Shown here: one piece after another, positions 24,262 through 32,941 of the stretch
How the letters are laid out: the number at the start of each line of letters is the position of its first letter
Position numbering within the stretch: the stretch's first letter is position 1
Source of the DNA: Meridianimarinicoccus marinus
Lineage (GTDB): Bacteria > Pseudomonadota > Alphaproteobacteria > Rhodobacterales > Rhodobacteraceae
Length of the DNA stretch: 64,000 nt
Reading direction: 5' to 3'
Assembly: GCF_040689105.1 (NCBI RefSeq)
Contig: NZ_JBFBVU010000001.1
Location: forward strand, 186,001-250,000
Program-made: the position numbers and the translations under genes
The notes under the pieces: generated by a model
Told to the model about the DNA's origin: nothing
Databases searched by the model: none
The model's input: the letters and a program-made list of their open reading frames with translations, nothing else

Positions 24262-25680
24262 GTGCGACAGGCCCCCGAACCCACCGTGCTACGCCGCGAA
24301 ATTTCCCGATCTGCGTTCCTTCTGGGAACCTTCGCGGTCAGCAACTGGGCGTTCTGGCTGTCCACCCAGTTCGACCGGGTTCCGCCGATCCTGAAACGGG
24401 GGATGCAGCCGTCCGACATTCCGCAGCTTGTCATCCGGCTGATCATCTTTCTAGGGATCTGGTTGCTGTTTCGCGAAACCAGCCTCGCGCCGGAGCGGCT
24501 GACAATGAGGGTGCAGATGACCACGGGGCCGTTGATTGGCTGTGTCCTGATTGCCGAGATCGACCTGATCCCGGGGCTTGAGCTTTTCGCGGTATCACTG
24601 GCGGCTCGGTGGGGCGAACGCCGCTTCTGGACGGTGGCCTTGTGGGCGCTTCCCGGCCTTGCCGTCACCACCGGTCAGGATGGCTATCCTCTGGCGCAAC
24701 AGGGCGAGGCAGGCCGTGCGCTGGGCATGGCGGCGGTGTGTTCGACCATCGGCGGGATCCTCTCGGTGGTCTGCTTGATGGCCGCGCGCCGCTGATGTCC
24801 CGTTCGCCAGTAATTGTGCCCCGCCGGAGCATTTCGCGCTGACCGTGTTCGGCCTGTCAGCGCTGGCATCGATCCGGGATGGCGCGCCGGTCAAGAATAT
24901 CCTGTCGGGAGCCTTCGGCGAGCTGGCGGCCACCGTTGGCATCGATTTTCTGACCTCGGTCGAGCGGTTCACGTTCGGCATGAACAAACCCAGCGGAGGG
25001 ATTCCCTTCGTGCCCTAGATCATCGGTGTCTTCGGCATTTCGGAACTTCTGGTTCAGGCCAACAACCTGCAAATGAACCGCCAGGCGGTCGTCACCGAGA
25101 AATCATACTGCCCAGCCGCAAGGACTGTTCCCGCTTCTGGAAGATATTCCTGCGGTCGTCCGGCATTGGCACCTTCATCGGCGTTCTTCCCGCAGAAGAG
25201 CAACGGTCGCTTCCATGATCGGCTACAATGAAGCCAAGCGCTGGTCCAGGTGGCCGGAGGAATTCGGCCACGGGTTGCTCGACGGCATCGCGGGGACCGA
25301 GGCGGTGTGATACTCGGCAACCGGCAGCGCGATGGTGCCCACGCTGGCGCTGGAGATCCCCGGCAGCCCGACCGCGGTGGCGATCCTGCCGGGTCCGATG
25401 GTGCATGTCCTGCCTCCGGCACCGACCATGTTGACCGAGCAGGCCGATTTTGCCTTCGCGATCTTCTGGTCGATGATGCTGGTCAACGTGATCTTCTTCT
25501 TCATCGGCCTGATCCAGGACGCCATGCTTGAAACCCGACAGGGTCAGTCCGTGCTGATGCTGGACGAAAATTGGCTGCTGATCGTGACCCGCCCCGTCTC
25601 TCTTTTCTTTCTTGTTCTTGTGGCTCTGACCCTGTTCGGCCCGATGGTCTGGAGACATCTTTCCAAACAATGCTCGCCGC
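24262..25680 (+). pseudogene. Pseudogene: fused tctB-tctA transporter permeases
   Basis: Remains of the small (TctB) and large (TctA) permeases of the same transporter. The open frame from GTG 24262 to 24795 begins as TctB (SNWAFWLSTQFDRVPPILKR, then LIGCVLIAEIDL). Around residue 130 it jumps straight into a TctA internal segment (DGYPLAQQGEAGRALGMAA), so a deletion removed the end of tctB and the start of tctA. TctA continues in another frame (PPEHFALTVFGLSALASI) to a TAG at 25016-25018. After two shifts MIGYNEAKRWSRWPEEFGHG runs to a TGA at 25308-25310, then GSAMVPTLALEIPGSPTAVA, and an internal deletion brings in the C-terminal TRPVSLFFLVLVALTLFGP segment. Non-functional. Confidence 0.8.
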
Positions 25681-25705
25681 TCGAGTCGACCGGAGAACAA
25701 CAAGG

Positions 25706-26190
25706 ATCAGGATATACTCCGTCCGCATCCATGTCTGGACCCGGAGGTGCACCACCGCTGCGCCCGCCGGTCATTTCCGCACCAGTGCCAGCGATGGCTT
25801 GTGGAAAAAGGGCGATGCGATGTCGTCCTTCCGGTTCCACCAGCGGCTGACCTGCGAGATCGAGACCGACGTTGGCACCATCGGCATCGGTTACGCCGCC
25901 CTGGCGCCGATCGTGGTGAAACAGGCGATCGACAAATGGTTTGCCCCCATGGTGATCGGCGAGGATCGGTTCGACGTTGCCTGCCTCTGAGAAAAGATAT
26001 GCCTCCGCGCGCATGCCTGGGGCGCAAGGGCATCGGCATGTCCGCTGTCCCGGCGGTGGACTTTGCGATCCGGGAGTTGATGGTCAAGCTGACCGGCAGG
26101 CCAGTGTTCAAGCTGCCGGGCGGCCGCACGGAGGAAATGATTCTGGTCTGTTATTCCAAGCCGTACGCGCGTCCGATCGAGCGCGCCGCC
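25706..26190 (+). pseudogene. Pseudogene: enolase-superfamily (mandelate racemase/dehydratase-like) N-terminal part
   Basis: Fragment of a mandelate racemase/muconate lactonising-type enzyme, probably a sugar-acid dehydratase. The frame with VRIHVWTRRCTTAAPAGHFR, FRFHQRLTCEIETDVGTIGI and KQAIDKWFAPMVIGEDRF stops at TGA 25988-25990. A shifted frame continues with RKGIGMSAVPAVDFAIREL and LTGRPVFKLPGGRTEEM to about 26185, where similarity ends. The catalytic barrel (about 250 residues) is deleted. Exact substrate class is uncertain. Confidence 0.7.
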
Positions 26191-26304
26191 AACAAGATTC
26201 GCGCGTCTGATCGACCTGTTGAAACCGCTGGACCCGATGGTCCTGAACTGGGGAAGTTGTGTGAGCCGTGGCTGGCTGGAAACCCTGAAGGGAAAGGTTG
26301 GCAT

Positions 26305-26885
26305 GCGCCCCCCGAAAAATCCTTGCCGAAGAAGCGGCGGGCAATCTGCGCGAGTCCATCTTGCTGGTAAGCTCTCCCCCGGCACCGCAATCCCAGAGCG
26401 GGACCTGGCCGAGGTCCTGGGGCACGCCCTTGCACGAAGCGCTTTGATTGCTGGGAGTCGAAGGGCTGGTCGAATATTCGTCCAGCCGCCGGCCGCATGT
26501 GGCCGACCCGTCGCTGCACGAACTGAGCGAGTACATCTCGGTTCTGCGGGCGCTGGAGGTGCGGGCGGGTGAAGCCGCCTGCCGCGAGGCCACCCTGGTC
26601 GAGATCGCCGACATCGTCTGCCCTGGCGCGTGTAAGGTCGAAGGCTCGGACAGTGTGAAGCCGCTCGAATTCTTCCGGCTGGACAGGCAGTTTCACGTCG
26701 CCATCGTTGAAGCCAGCCGCAACGAACAGCGGGTCGAAACCCATCGGCAATACAACGCCGGCTTTGTCGCGCGCTTCCTGTCCTCGCAACAGGTTAACCG
26801 CCGCAACAACAAGCTGGCCCAGCACTCCCGGATTTCGGACGGGCCGCAGGAACGCTATCCCCCTGCTACGGGCTGTGCGTTGTGA
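26305..26885 (+). pseudogene. Pseudogene: GntR-family (FCD) regulator
   Basis: Broken regulator of the lost catabolic cluster. Pieces in three frames are ILAEEAAGNLRESILL, then the helix-turn-helix-like LSPGTAIPERDLAEVLG, then an in-frame TGA at 26445-26447, after which LLGVEGLVEYSSSRRPHVAD and the FCD domain run on (LHELSEYISVLRALEVRAGE, FFRLDRQFHVAIVEASRNEQ). The last frame stays open to 26885, but the DNA-binding half is disrupted. It is distinct from the intact GntR at 6016. Confidence 0.75.
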
Positions 26886-26962
26886 GACCGTCTGACAAAC
26901 ACGTTTTAGACCCTCGCCCGCACCCGCGGCGCGGACGGCGACAACGACTCCGGGGACTGAAC

Positions 26963-27060
26963 ATGAAACCGAAGATCGGCATGAATCGTGGTGATCCCAG
27001 TAGCGTCGTCCCGGAACTCGTCGCCCGGCGATTGACGTCTCAAAGGGTGGCCGAGGCTGC
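26963..27060 (+). pseudogene. Pseudogene: PdxA-like dehydrogenase N-terminal fragment
   Basis: An ATG at 26963 opens KPKIGMNRGDPSSVVPELVA then RRLTSQRVAEAADI, matching the start of the PdxA/PdxA2 family (4-hydroxythreonine- or four-carbon acid-phosphate dehydrogenase), whose normal motif is GDPxGIGPE. Similarity ends after about 35 residues, and about 270 are missing. An intact pdxA lies at 34591. PdxA2-type genes often accompany acid-sugar transporters, consistent with the neighbouring remains. Short match, moderate confidence. Confidence 0.55.
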
Positions 27061-27173
27061 CGACATCCGTCCGAAATCCAGGTGGCCACCGTCACCGAAG
27101 CCGGCGGTGCCGCGGGCCGCATCGCCACGCCGGTCCGTGGCCCGCCCGGCTGCGACCGCCCGTCACGTCATGG

Positions 27174-28133
27174 CTAGAGCCGCGCGATGCGGTCCGTCAG
27201 CAGCTTGAAGAATCCGTCGGCATCCACCTCGCCGATGAACATGGCGTTGGGTGCACGGTCGGTGACGCGCCACCAGTCCGCCACGGTCATGCCGCGCGTC
27301 AGCGCGCTTTCGGTTTCGATCTCGACGTTGATGAAACGGCCCGAGAAAAGTTCGGGCCGGATCAGCCAGGCGATGACGCAGGGATCATGCAGGGGCGCGC
27401 CGGGGCTGTCGTATTTCTCCATGTCGAACCGTTCGAAGAAATCGGTCCATTCGGCCACCGCGCGGCCCACCGGGGTGCCCATGTCGCGAAAGGCCGCCAC
27501 GCGCGGCTCGGTGGTCAGCGCCTTGTGGGTCACATCCAGCGGCATCACCGTCAGCTTGACGCCCGAGGCAAAGACGATCTTCGCCGCCTCGGGATCGACG
27601 TAAATGTTGAATTCGGCTGCCGGGGTGATGTTGCCGACCTCGAAATAGGCGCCGCCCATCAGCACGATCTCGGCGATGCGCGGGGCGATGTCGGGGGCTT
27701 TCTGCAGCGCCATGGCGATGTTGGTGAGCGGGCCGAGCGGGCACAGCGTGACGCTGCCCGAGGGCTCGTTCCGCAGGGTCTCGACGATGAAATCCACCGC
27801 TGGCATGGGTTGCAACGGCATCACCGGGTCGGGCAGGGCCGGGCCGTTCAGGCCGGTGTCGCCATGGACATGCTCTGCCGTGCGCAGGGGTCGTTCGAGC
27901 GGGCCCTCGGCCCCGGCAAAGACCTTCACATCGCTGCGCCCGGCCAGTTCGCAGACAATGCGGGCGTTCTTCGTCGTCAGCGCCAGCGGCACGTTGCCGG
28001 CCACCGTGGTGATGCCCAGCAGGTCGATCTCTTCGGGCGAGGCCAGCGCCAGCAGGATGGCGACGGCGTCGTCCTGTCCGGGGTCGGTGTCGATGATGAT
28101 CTTGCGCGGGGTGGGGGCGTGGGCTGTGGTCAT
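27174..28133 (-). CDS. Inosine-uridine preferring nucleoside hydrolase family
   Basis: A 319-residue N-ribohydrolase that splits nucleosides into base and ribose. The calcium-binding signature IIIDTDPGQDDAVAILLAL lies at residue 12. Also seen are NARIVCELAGRSDVKVFAGA near 55, CPLGPLTNIAMAL near 131, the EIVLMGGAYFEVGNITPAAE segment and PLHDPCVIAWL near 250. ATG 28133 lacks a recognisable ribosome-binding site and lies only 35 bases after the terminator of the upstream same-strand gene, so its expression start is unclear. Base specificity cannot be assigned. Confidence 0.9.
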   Translation of the reverse strand: MTTAHAPTPRKIIIDTDPGQDDAVAILLALASPEEIDLLGITTVAGNVPLALTTKNARIVCELAGRSDVKVFAGAEGPLERPLRTAEHVHGDTGLNGPALPDPVMPLQPMPAVDFIVETLRNEPSGSVTLCPLGPLTNIAMALQKAPDIAPRIAEIVLMGGAYFEVGNITPAAEFNIYVDPEAAKIVFASGVKLTVMPLDVTHKALTTEPRVAAFRDMGTPVGRAVAEWTDFFERFDMEKYDSPGAPLHDPCVIAWLIRPELFSGRFINVEIETESALTRGMTVADWWRVTDRAPNAMFIGEVDADGFFKLLTDRIARL

Positions 28134-28157
28134 GGACGCAGTCTTGGCAGGTCATGC

Positions 28158-28193
28158 GAAAAAGAAAAGCCCCGGCGGTGGGGACGCCGGGGC
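28158..28193 (-). terminator. Rho-independent terminator of the iron-type binding protein gene
   Basis: On the minus strand GCCCCGGCG and CGCCGGGGC form a perfect nine-base stem around a seven-base loop, followed directly by TTTTCTTTTTC. It begins 22 bp after the binding-protein stop (28216). This is the cleanest intrinsic terminator in the window. Confidence 0.88.
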
Positions 28194-28215
28194 ACATCGC
28201 GGGTCAGGTCCGCGA

Positions 28216-29229
28216 TCAGCCGTCGAAATCGACGGTTTCGGTCAGGCGCAGGGCGGCCGGGCGCAGCTTGGCCAGATCCATCAGGTTCACGTCATCGGCG
28301 GTGAAGCTGCCCCACGAGGACACCAGATCCGAGGACGGGACATTCGGGTCCACCGGGTATTCGTTGTTGATCTCGGAATAGAGTTCCTGACCTCCGGTCG
28401 AGGACAGGAATTCCATCAGCTTGATGGCGTTCTCGCGGTTCGGCGCGGATTTGGTCATCGCCATGCCCGAGACGTTCACATGGGTGCCGCCGTCCTCGAA
28501 CGTGGGGAAGACGATGCGCACGCTGTCGGCCCATGCCTTCTGTTCGTCGTCCTTCAGCATCAGGCCCATGTAATAGGTGTTTCCGATGGCAATGTCGCAT
28601 TCGCCGGCCCAGATCGCCTTGACCTGCGCCCGGTCGTTGCCCTGGGGCTTGCGGGCGAGGTTGGATTTGACCCCTTCCAGCCATTCGGTGGCCCCGTCTT
28701 CGCCGTGGTGCGCCAGCACCGCCGCCGTCAGTGCGACGTTATAGGCGTTGGTGCCCGAGCGGGTGCAGATGCGGCCTTCCCATTTGTCCGAGGCCAGGTC
28801 TTCATAGGTGGTCACCTCGCCATCGGAGACGCGATCCTTCGAGGCATAGACCACGCGCGCGCGGCTGGTCAGGCCGAACCACTGGTTTCCGGGATCGCGG
28901 AACAGTGCCGGGATCTGGGCCTCCAGCGTGGCGTTCTCCACCGGCTGGGTGACGCCTTCTTCCACCAGTTGCGACAGGCGCGAGATGTCGGTGGTCAGCA
29001 CCAGATCGGCGGGGGAGCGGTCACCCTCGGACTTCAGGCGCTCGACCAGACCCTTGCTGAGGAACACCGAATTGACGGTGATGCCGGTTTGTTCGGTGAA
29101 GGCGTCGAACAGCGGTTCCACCAGTTCGGGCTGACGGTAGGAATACACGTTGACCTCGTCCGCGAGGGCGGGAACGGCGGCGAGGACCAGAAAGGTGGCG
29201 CTCAGGCCATGGTTCAGGCGGGTCAGCAT
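28216..29229 (-). CDS. Ferric iron ABC transporter substrate-binding protein (FbpA-like), orphan
   Basis: A 337-residue periplasmic binding protein. A signal peptide (MLTRLNHGLSATFLVLAAV, ending ALA before DEVNVYSYR) precedes the type-2 fold: LVEPLFDAFTEQTGITV near residue 36, PADLVLTTDISRLSQLVEEG near 74, GTNAYNVALTAAVLAHHGE near 158 and GNTYYMGLMLKDDE near 215. The paired Tyr residues in NTYYM match the iron ligands of FbpA/FutA-type proteins. No permease or ATPase gene adjoins it, so its importer must be elsewhere. A sigma-70-like promoter lies upstream and a terminator downstream, making it a single-gene unit. Confidence 0.88.
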   Translation of the reverse strand: MLTRLNHGLSATFLVLAAVPALADEVNVYSYRQPELVEPLFDAFTEQTGITVNSVFLSKGLVERLKSEGDRSPADLVLTTDISRLSQLVEEGVTQPVENATLEAQIPALFRDPGNQWFGLTSRARVVYASKDRVSDGEVTTYEDLASDKWEGRICTRSGTNAYNVALTAAVLAHHGEDGATEWLEGVKSNLARKPQGNDRAQVKAIWAGECDIAIGNTYYMGLMLKDDEQKAWADSVRIVFPTFEDGGTHVNVSGMAMTKSAPNRENAIKLMEFLSSTGGQELYSEINNEYPVDPNVPSSDLVSSWGSFTADDVNLMDLAKLRPAALRLTETVDFDG

Positions 29230-29277
29230 CGGGAAACTCCGGTTTTTAGCTTGACTGTTTTTGTCGTGTTTGCCGGA

Positions 29278-29306
29278 GATAAATCGAAACTCGCCGGATC
29301 GGTCAA
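29278..29306 (-). promoter_or_regulatory. Possible sigma-70 promoter of the iron-type binding protein gene
   Basis: On the minus strand TTGACC (29306-29301) and TTTATC (29283-29278) are 17 bp apart. Transcription would start near 29271, about 40 bases before the ATG. The -35 is strong and the -10 weak. No clear iron-box was recognised next to it. Confidence 0.35.
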
Positions 29307-29380
29307 GACCTGATCCGGGTAGCTGACAAAAAAAGTCGGAATGTCGCGCCGGGGGCGGGCCCGGGGCCGCGCCGGGGGGG

Positions 29381-30205
29381 TCAGTCTTGACGCACGGATT
29401 TTTCAGCGGCCTTGGTGGCGTTCCAGATGGCGTCCATTTCCTCCAGCGAGGAGTCCTCGGGACCACGGCCCTGCGCGGCCAGCGTCGCCTCGATGGCTTC
29501 GAACCGGCGGGTGAATTTGGCGTTGGCGGCCCGCAAGGCGGTTTCGGTGTCCACGCCCAGATGCCGGCCCAGATTGATGACAACGAACAGCAGATCGCCG
29601 AATTCCTCAGCGATCTCGGCGGTGCCAAGGGTGTCTCGGGCCTCGACCAACTCGCGGCTTTCCTCGGCCAGCTTGTCCAGCACCATGCTGGTGTCGGGCC
29701 AGTCAAAGCCGACGCGCGCGGCGCGGTTCTGCAGCTTCTGCGCCCGCATCGCCGCCGGCAGTCCAAGGGCCACATCGGCCAGCACACCGGCACGTTGCCG
29801 GGCCGCCCGTTCGCGCGCCTTCTGGGTTTCCCAGTCGAGCGTCTGTTGTTCGGCCGACTTGTCGCGGCTTTCGTCGCCGAACACATGCGGGTGGCGGTCG
29901 ACCATCTTGTCCGAGATGCCGTTGGCGATGGCGTCGAAATCGAAATGCCCAGCTTCGGCGCCGATCTCGGCGTGATAGACCACCTGCAACAGCAGATCGC
30001 CCAATTCGCCCTTCAACTCGCCCATGTCGCCGCGTTCGATGGCGTCGGCGACCTCATAGGCTTCCTCGATGGTATAGGGGGCGATGGTGTCGAAGGTCTG
30101 CTCGATGTCCCAGGGGCAGCCGTTGTCGGGGTCGCGCAGGCGGCGCATGATTTCCAGCAGGCGGGGCATGCCGCCCTTGGGGTCATGGATCAGGTCGTCG
30201 GTCAT
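29381..30205 (-). CDS. mazG: Nucleoside triphosphate pyrophosphohydrolase MazG
   Basis: Hydrolyses (d)NTPs to monophosphates, cleaning the nucleotide pool and modulating the stringent response. The 274-residue product carries two MazG domains: LRDPDNGCPWDIEQTFDTI near residue 23 with EEAYEVADAIERGD and the metal motif ELKGELGDLLLQVVYHAEIG, and a second half with KLAEESRELVEA and EIAEEFGDLLFVVINLGRH near 210. ATG 30205 gives the normal start; in-frame upstream codons are not conserved. It is divergent from the DUF1499 gene, 144 bp away. Confidence 0.95.
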   Translation of the reverse strand: MTDDLIHDPKGGMPRLLEIMRRLRDPDNGCPWDIEQTFDTIAPYTIEEAYEVADAIERGDMGELKGELGDLLLQVVYHAEIGAEAGHFDFDAIANGISDKMVDRHPHVFGDESRDKSAEQQTLDWETQKARERAARQRAGVLADVALGLPAAMRAQKLQNRAARVGFDWPDTSMVLDKLAEESRELVEARDTLGTAEIAEEFGDLLFVVINLGRHLGVDTETALRAANAKFTRRFEAIEATLAAQGRGPEDSSLEEMDAIWNATKAAEKSVRQD

Positions 30206-30349
30206 CAAGGTCTCCTCGGCAAGGGTTGACGCAGATGGGCAGAGCGGCGCGGGCTTGTCCAGCCGGTCGGGCCGGACCGGGCCGCCACGGCGGGGTTGTG
30301 TGGCGCGGCGCATGAGCTAACTGTCCCGCAGGATCAGGAAGGCAGGCAG

Positions 30350-30823
30350 ATGCGCATGATGGTTTGGATAGCAATCGGATTGGTGACGCTGATCGCGGCA
30401 GGGATGCTCTATGTCCGGCTGGCGCCGTCGGATCCGGCGGTCTGGCATGTGGACCCGCTGATGGTAACGCGGCCGCAGGACAAGGCGCATGTTCTGTATC
30501 GTCCGGGCGATGGCGATGAGCCGGGGATGGTGGTGGACCTGACGCCCGCGCAGGCAATATCGGCTCTGAAAGAGGTGGCCCTGCAGACGCCGCGCGTGAA
30601 CGTTCTGGCCGAAAGCCCGGACCACGTGACCTTTGTGGCCCGCTCGGCGCTCTGGGGGTTTCCCGACTATATCTCGGTGCGAGCGGTGCCCGACGGCGCG
30701 GGCGTGCGGCTGGTTGTCTTTGCACGGCAACGGTTCGGGCGCGACGATCAGGGGGTCAACGAAGCGCGAGTGACGGACTGGATGCAGGACTTGCAGGCCC
30801 GTCTGGGACCCAATCCCTCTTGA
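30350..30823 (+). CDS. DUF1499 domain protein, membrane-anchored
   Basis: A 157-residue protein with one N-terminal membrane anchor (MVWIAIGLVTLIAAGMLYV) and a small periplasmic or surface domain. The DUF1499 pattern is visible as LKEVALQTPRVNVLAESPDH near residue 72, VTFVARSALWGFPDYISVRA and a final RVTDWMQDL. ATG 30350 puts the anchor at the very N terminus and follows GGAAGGCAGG. It lies 33 bp upstream of prfA, so the three genes to prmC may be one unit. Function unknown. Confidence 0.82.
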   Translation: MRMMVWIAIGLVTLIAAGMLYVRLAPSDPAVWHVDPLMVTRPQDKAHVLYRPGDGDEPGMVVDLTPAQAISALKEVALQTPRVNVLAESPDHVTFVARSALWGFPDYISVRAVPDGAGVRLVVFARQRFGRDDQGVNEARVTDWMQDLQARLGPNPS

Positions 30824-30856
30824 CCCGATGGCGCGGGTCGGACAGATGCCTCAGGC

Positions 30857-31912
30857 ATGGTACCTGAAGACAAGCTAGAGCAGATCGCGGCCCGGTTCGA
30901 ATACCTCGAAGCCAGAATGGCCGACGGCACGGCGGGCGAGGATATCGCCGCGCTGGCCAAGGAGTATTCGGACCTGCGCCCGGTGGTGACCCAGATCCAC
31001 CGCTATCGACAGTTGCGCGCGGACATCGCCGAGGCGCAGTCGATGCTGGACGATCCCGAGCTGAAGGATCTGGCCGAGGACGAACTGCCCGAGCTGACCG
31101 CGCAATTGCCCGAGGTCGAACACGCGCTGCAACTGGCGCTGCTGCCCAAGGATGCCGCCGACGAACGCGCCGCCCTGATCGAGATCCGCCCCGGCACCGG
31201 CGGTGACGAGGCGGCGCTGTTTGCCGGCGATCTGCTGCGCATGTACCAGCGCTATGCCGAGGGGCGGGGCTGGCGCTTTGAAATCCTCGAAGAAACCGGC
31301 ACCGAGCTGGGCGGCATTTCCAAGGTTGTCGCCCGCATCGACGGCGCCGGGGTGTTTGCCCGGATGAAATACGAAAGCGGCGTACACCGGGTGCAGCGGG
31401 TGCCAACCACCGAATCCGGGGGTCGGGTGCATACCTCGGCAGCGACCGTGGCGGTGCTGCCGGAGGCCGAGGATGTGGACATCCACATCGATCCGGGCGA
31501 CCTGCGCATCGACACCATGCGTGCCAGCGGCGCCGGCGGCCAGCATGTGAACACCACCGATTCGGCGGTACGGATCACCCATGTCCCCACCGGCATTGTC
31601 GTCACCAGTTCCGAGAAATCGCAGCATCAGAACCGCGCCATTGCCATGCAGGTGCTGAAGACGCGGCTTTACGATGAAGAACGTCAGCGGCTGGCCGATG
31701 AACGCGCGGCGGATCGCAAGGGGCAGGTGGGCTCCGGCGACCGGTCCGAACGCATTCGCACCTACAATTTTCCGCAAGGGCGGGTCAGCGATCATCGCAT
31801 CAATCTGACGCTCTACAAGCTGGATCAGGTGCTGGCGGGCGATCTGGATGACTTCATCGACGCGCTGATCTCTGACGCGCAGGCCGCGCAACTGGCGGAT
31901 CTGCAGTCATGA
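30857..31912 (+). CDS. prfA: Peptide chain release factor 1
   Basis: Recognises UAA and UAG stop codons and triggers peptide release. The 351-residue protein has the anticodon-mimic region GVHRVQRVPTTESGGRVHTS near residue 174 (PTT in place of the usual PAT/PVT) and the catalytic loop GAGGQHVNTTDSAVRITH near 222. Upstream, EIRPGTGGDEAALFAGDLL near 107 is typical. The stop overlaps the start of prmC, which methylates the GGQ glutamine of this protein, a conserved pairing. Confidence 0.97.
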   Translation: MVPEDKLEQIAARFEYLEARMADGTAGEDIAALAKEYSDLRPVVTQIHRYRQLRADIAEAQSMLDDPELKDLAEDELPELTAQLPEVEHALQLALLPKDAADERAALIEIRPGTGGDEAALFAGDLLRMYQRYAEGRGWRFEILEETGTELGGISKVVARIDGAGVFARMKYESGVHRVQRVPTTESGGRVHTSAATVAVLPEAEDVDIHIDPGDLRIDTMRASGAGGQHVNTTDSAVRITHVPTGIVVTSSEKSQHQNRAIAMQVLKTRLYDEERQRLADERAADRKGQVGSGDRSERIRTYNFPQGRVSDHRINLTLYKLDQVLAGDLDDFIDALISDAQAAQLADLQS

Positions 31913-32739
31913 CCGGCGCCCAGGCGCTGCAGGCCGCTCTGCCGCGCCTGACGGCGGCGGGGATCGCGGCCCCGATGGGCGACGCCCGCCGCCTACTGGC
32001 CCATGCGCTGCAGGTGCCGCCGGGCCGTCTGACCCTGGTGCTCCACGATCCGTTGCCCGAGGCGGCGCAGGCCCGTTTCGAGGCCGCCATTGCCGCACGC
32101 GCGACCCGCCAGCCTGTGTCACAGATCACCGGCACGCGGGCCTTCTTCGGACGCGACTTCCACGTCACCCCGGATGTTCTGGATCCGCGCCCCGAGACCG
32201 AGGCGCTGGTGCTGGCCGCCCTGGACCGGCCCGCCGCGCGCCTGCTGGATCTTGGCACCGGCAGCGGCTGCATCCTGCTGACCCTGCTGGCCGAATGGCC
32301 CGAGGCAACGGGGCTGGGCATCGATAGCTCCGCAGCCGCGCTGGCGGTGGCGGGGCGCAATGCCCGTGCGCTGGACGTGCAGGACCGCGCGGAGTTGCGC
32401 ACGGGCGACTGGCTGACCGGCTTGGCAGGCCCTTTCGACCTGATCGTGTCGAACCCGCCCTATATCACCGAATCCGACCACGCGACCCTGTCTCCGGAAG
32501 TGCGCGACTGGGAACCGCGCGGCGCACTGACGCCGGGCGGCGACGGGCTGGACGCCTATCGCCGCATCCTGCCGGGGGTGCCCGCACTGCTCGCCGAAGG
32601 CGGGCGTGTTCTGCTTGAAATCGGTGTGGGGCAGGACGATGACGTGGGCCGGATCGCGCGGGCCGCCGGATTTGCCCGCATCGCCTGTCTGCCGGATCTC
32701 GATGGCCGGGGCCGCGTCATGGCCCTGTCGTGCGGCTGA
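31909..32739 (+). CDS. prmC: Release factor glutamine methyltransferase
   Basis: Methylates the Gln of the GGQ motif in release factors. The 276-residue protein has the SAM-binding motif RLLDLGTGSGCILLTLLAEW near residue 106 and the substrate-binding NPPYITESDHATL near 183. The N-terminal helical domain includes RLLAHALQVPPGRL, and PVSQITGTRAFFGRDFHVTP precedes the fold. The start overlaps the prfA stop by four bases. Its 3' side opens into a 202-bp gap before the DUF4167 gene with no gene of its own. Confidence 0.95.
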   Translation: MTGAQALQAALPRLTAAGIAAPMGDARRLLAHALQVPPGRLTLVLHDPLPEAAQARFEAAIAARATRQPVSQITGTRAFFGRDFHVTPDVLDPRPETEALVLAALDRPAARLLDLGTGSGCILLTLLAEWPEATGLGIDSSAAALAVAGRNARALDVQDRAELRTGDWLTGLAGPFDLIVSNPPYITESDHATLSPEVRDWEPRGALTPGGDGLDAYRRILPGVPALLAEGGRVLLEIGVGQDDDVGRIARAAGFARIACLPDLDGRGRVMALSCG

Positions 32740-32941
32740 GCGGGCCACACGGTTCACCTTGCAGCAATTTTTGCTTGTCATGCTCCGCCGTGCATGGTTT
32801 ACACCGGGATGTCGGACGCTTGGAGCGCCAAAGAAGGCTGTTCCCCCGACGCTAAGCCAGAAAATGGACAGCGCCGTATCGAGACCGGGCAGAATTGCCG
32901 CGCCGCGCTGAAGGCAGAAACTAAGGCCGAGAAAACTACGT

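Noticed and set aside
27385..28197. Alternative minus-strand frame overlapping the nucleoside hydrolase
   Set aside because: Arg/His/Gly-rich shadow of a gene with a perfect calcium-binding signature in the other frame.
32606..32911. Small plus-strand frame between prmC and the DUF4167 gene
   Set aside because: It begins inside prmC in another frame, has no family match and no ribosome site; the interval is better read as leader.
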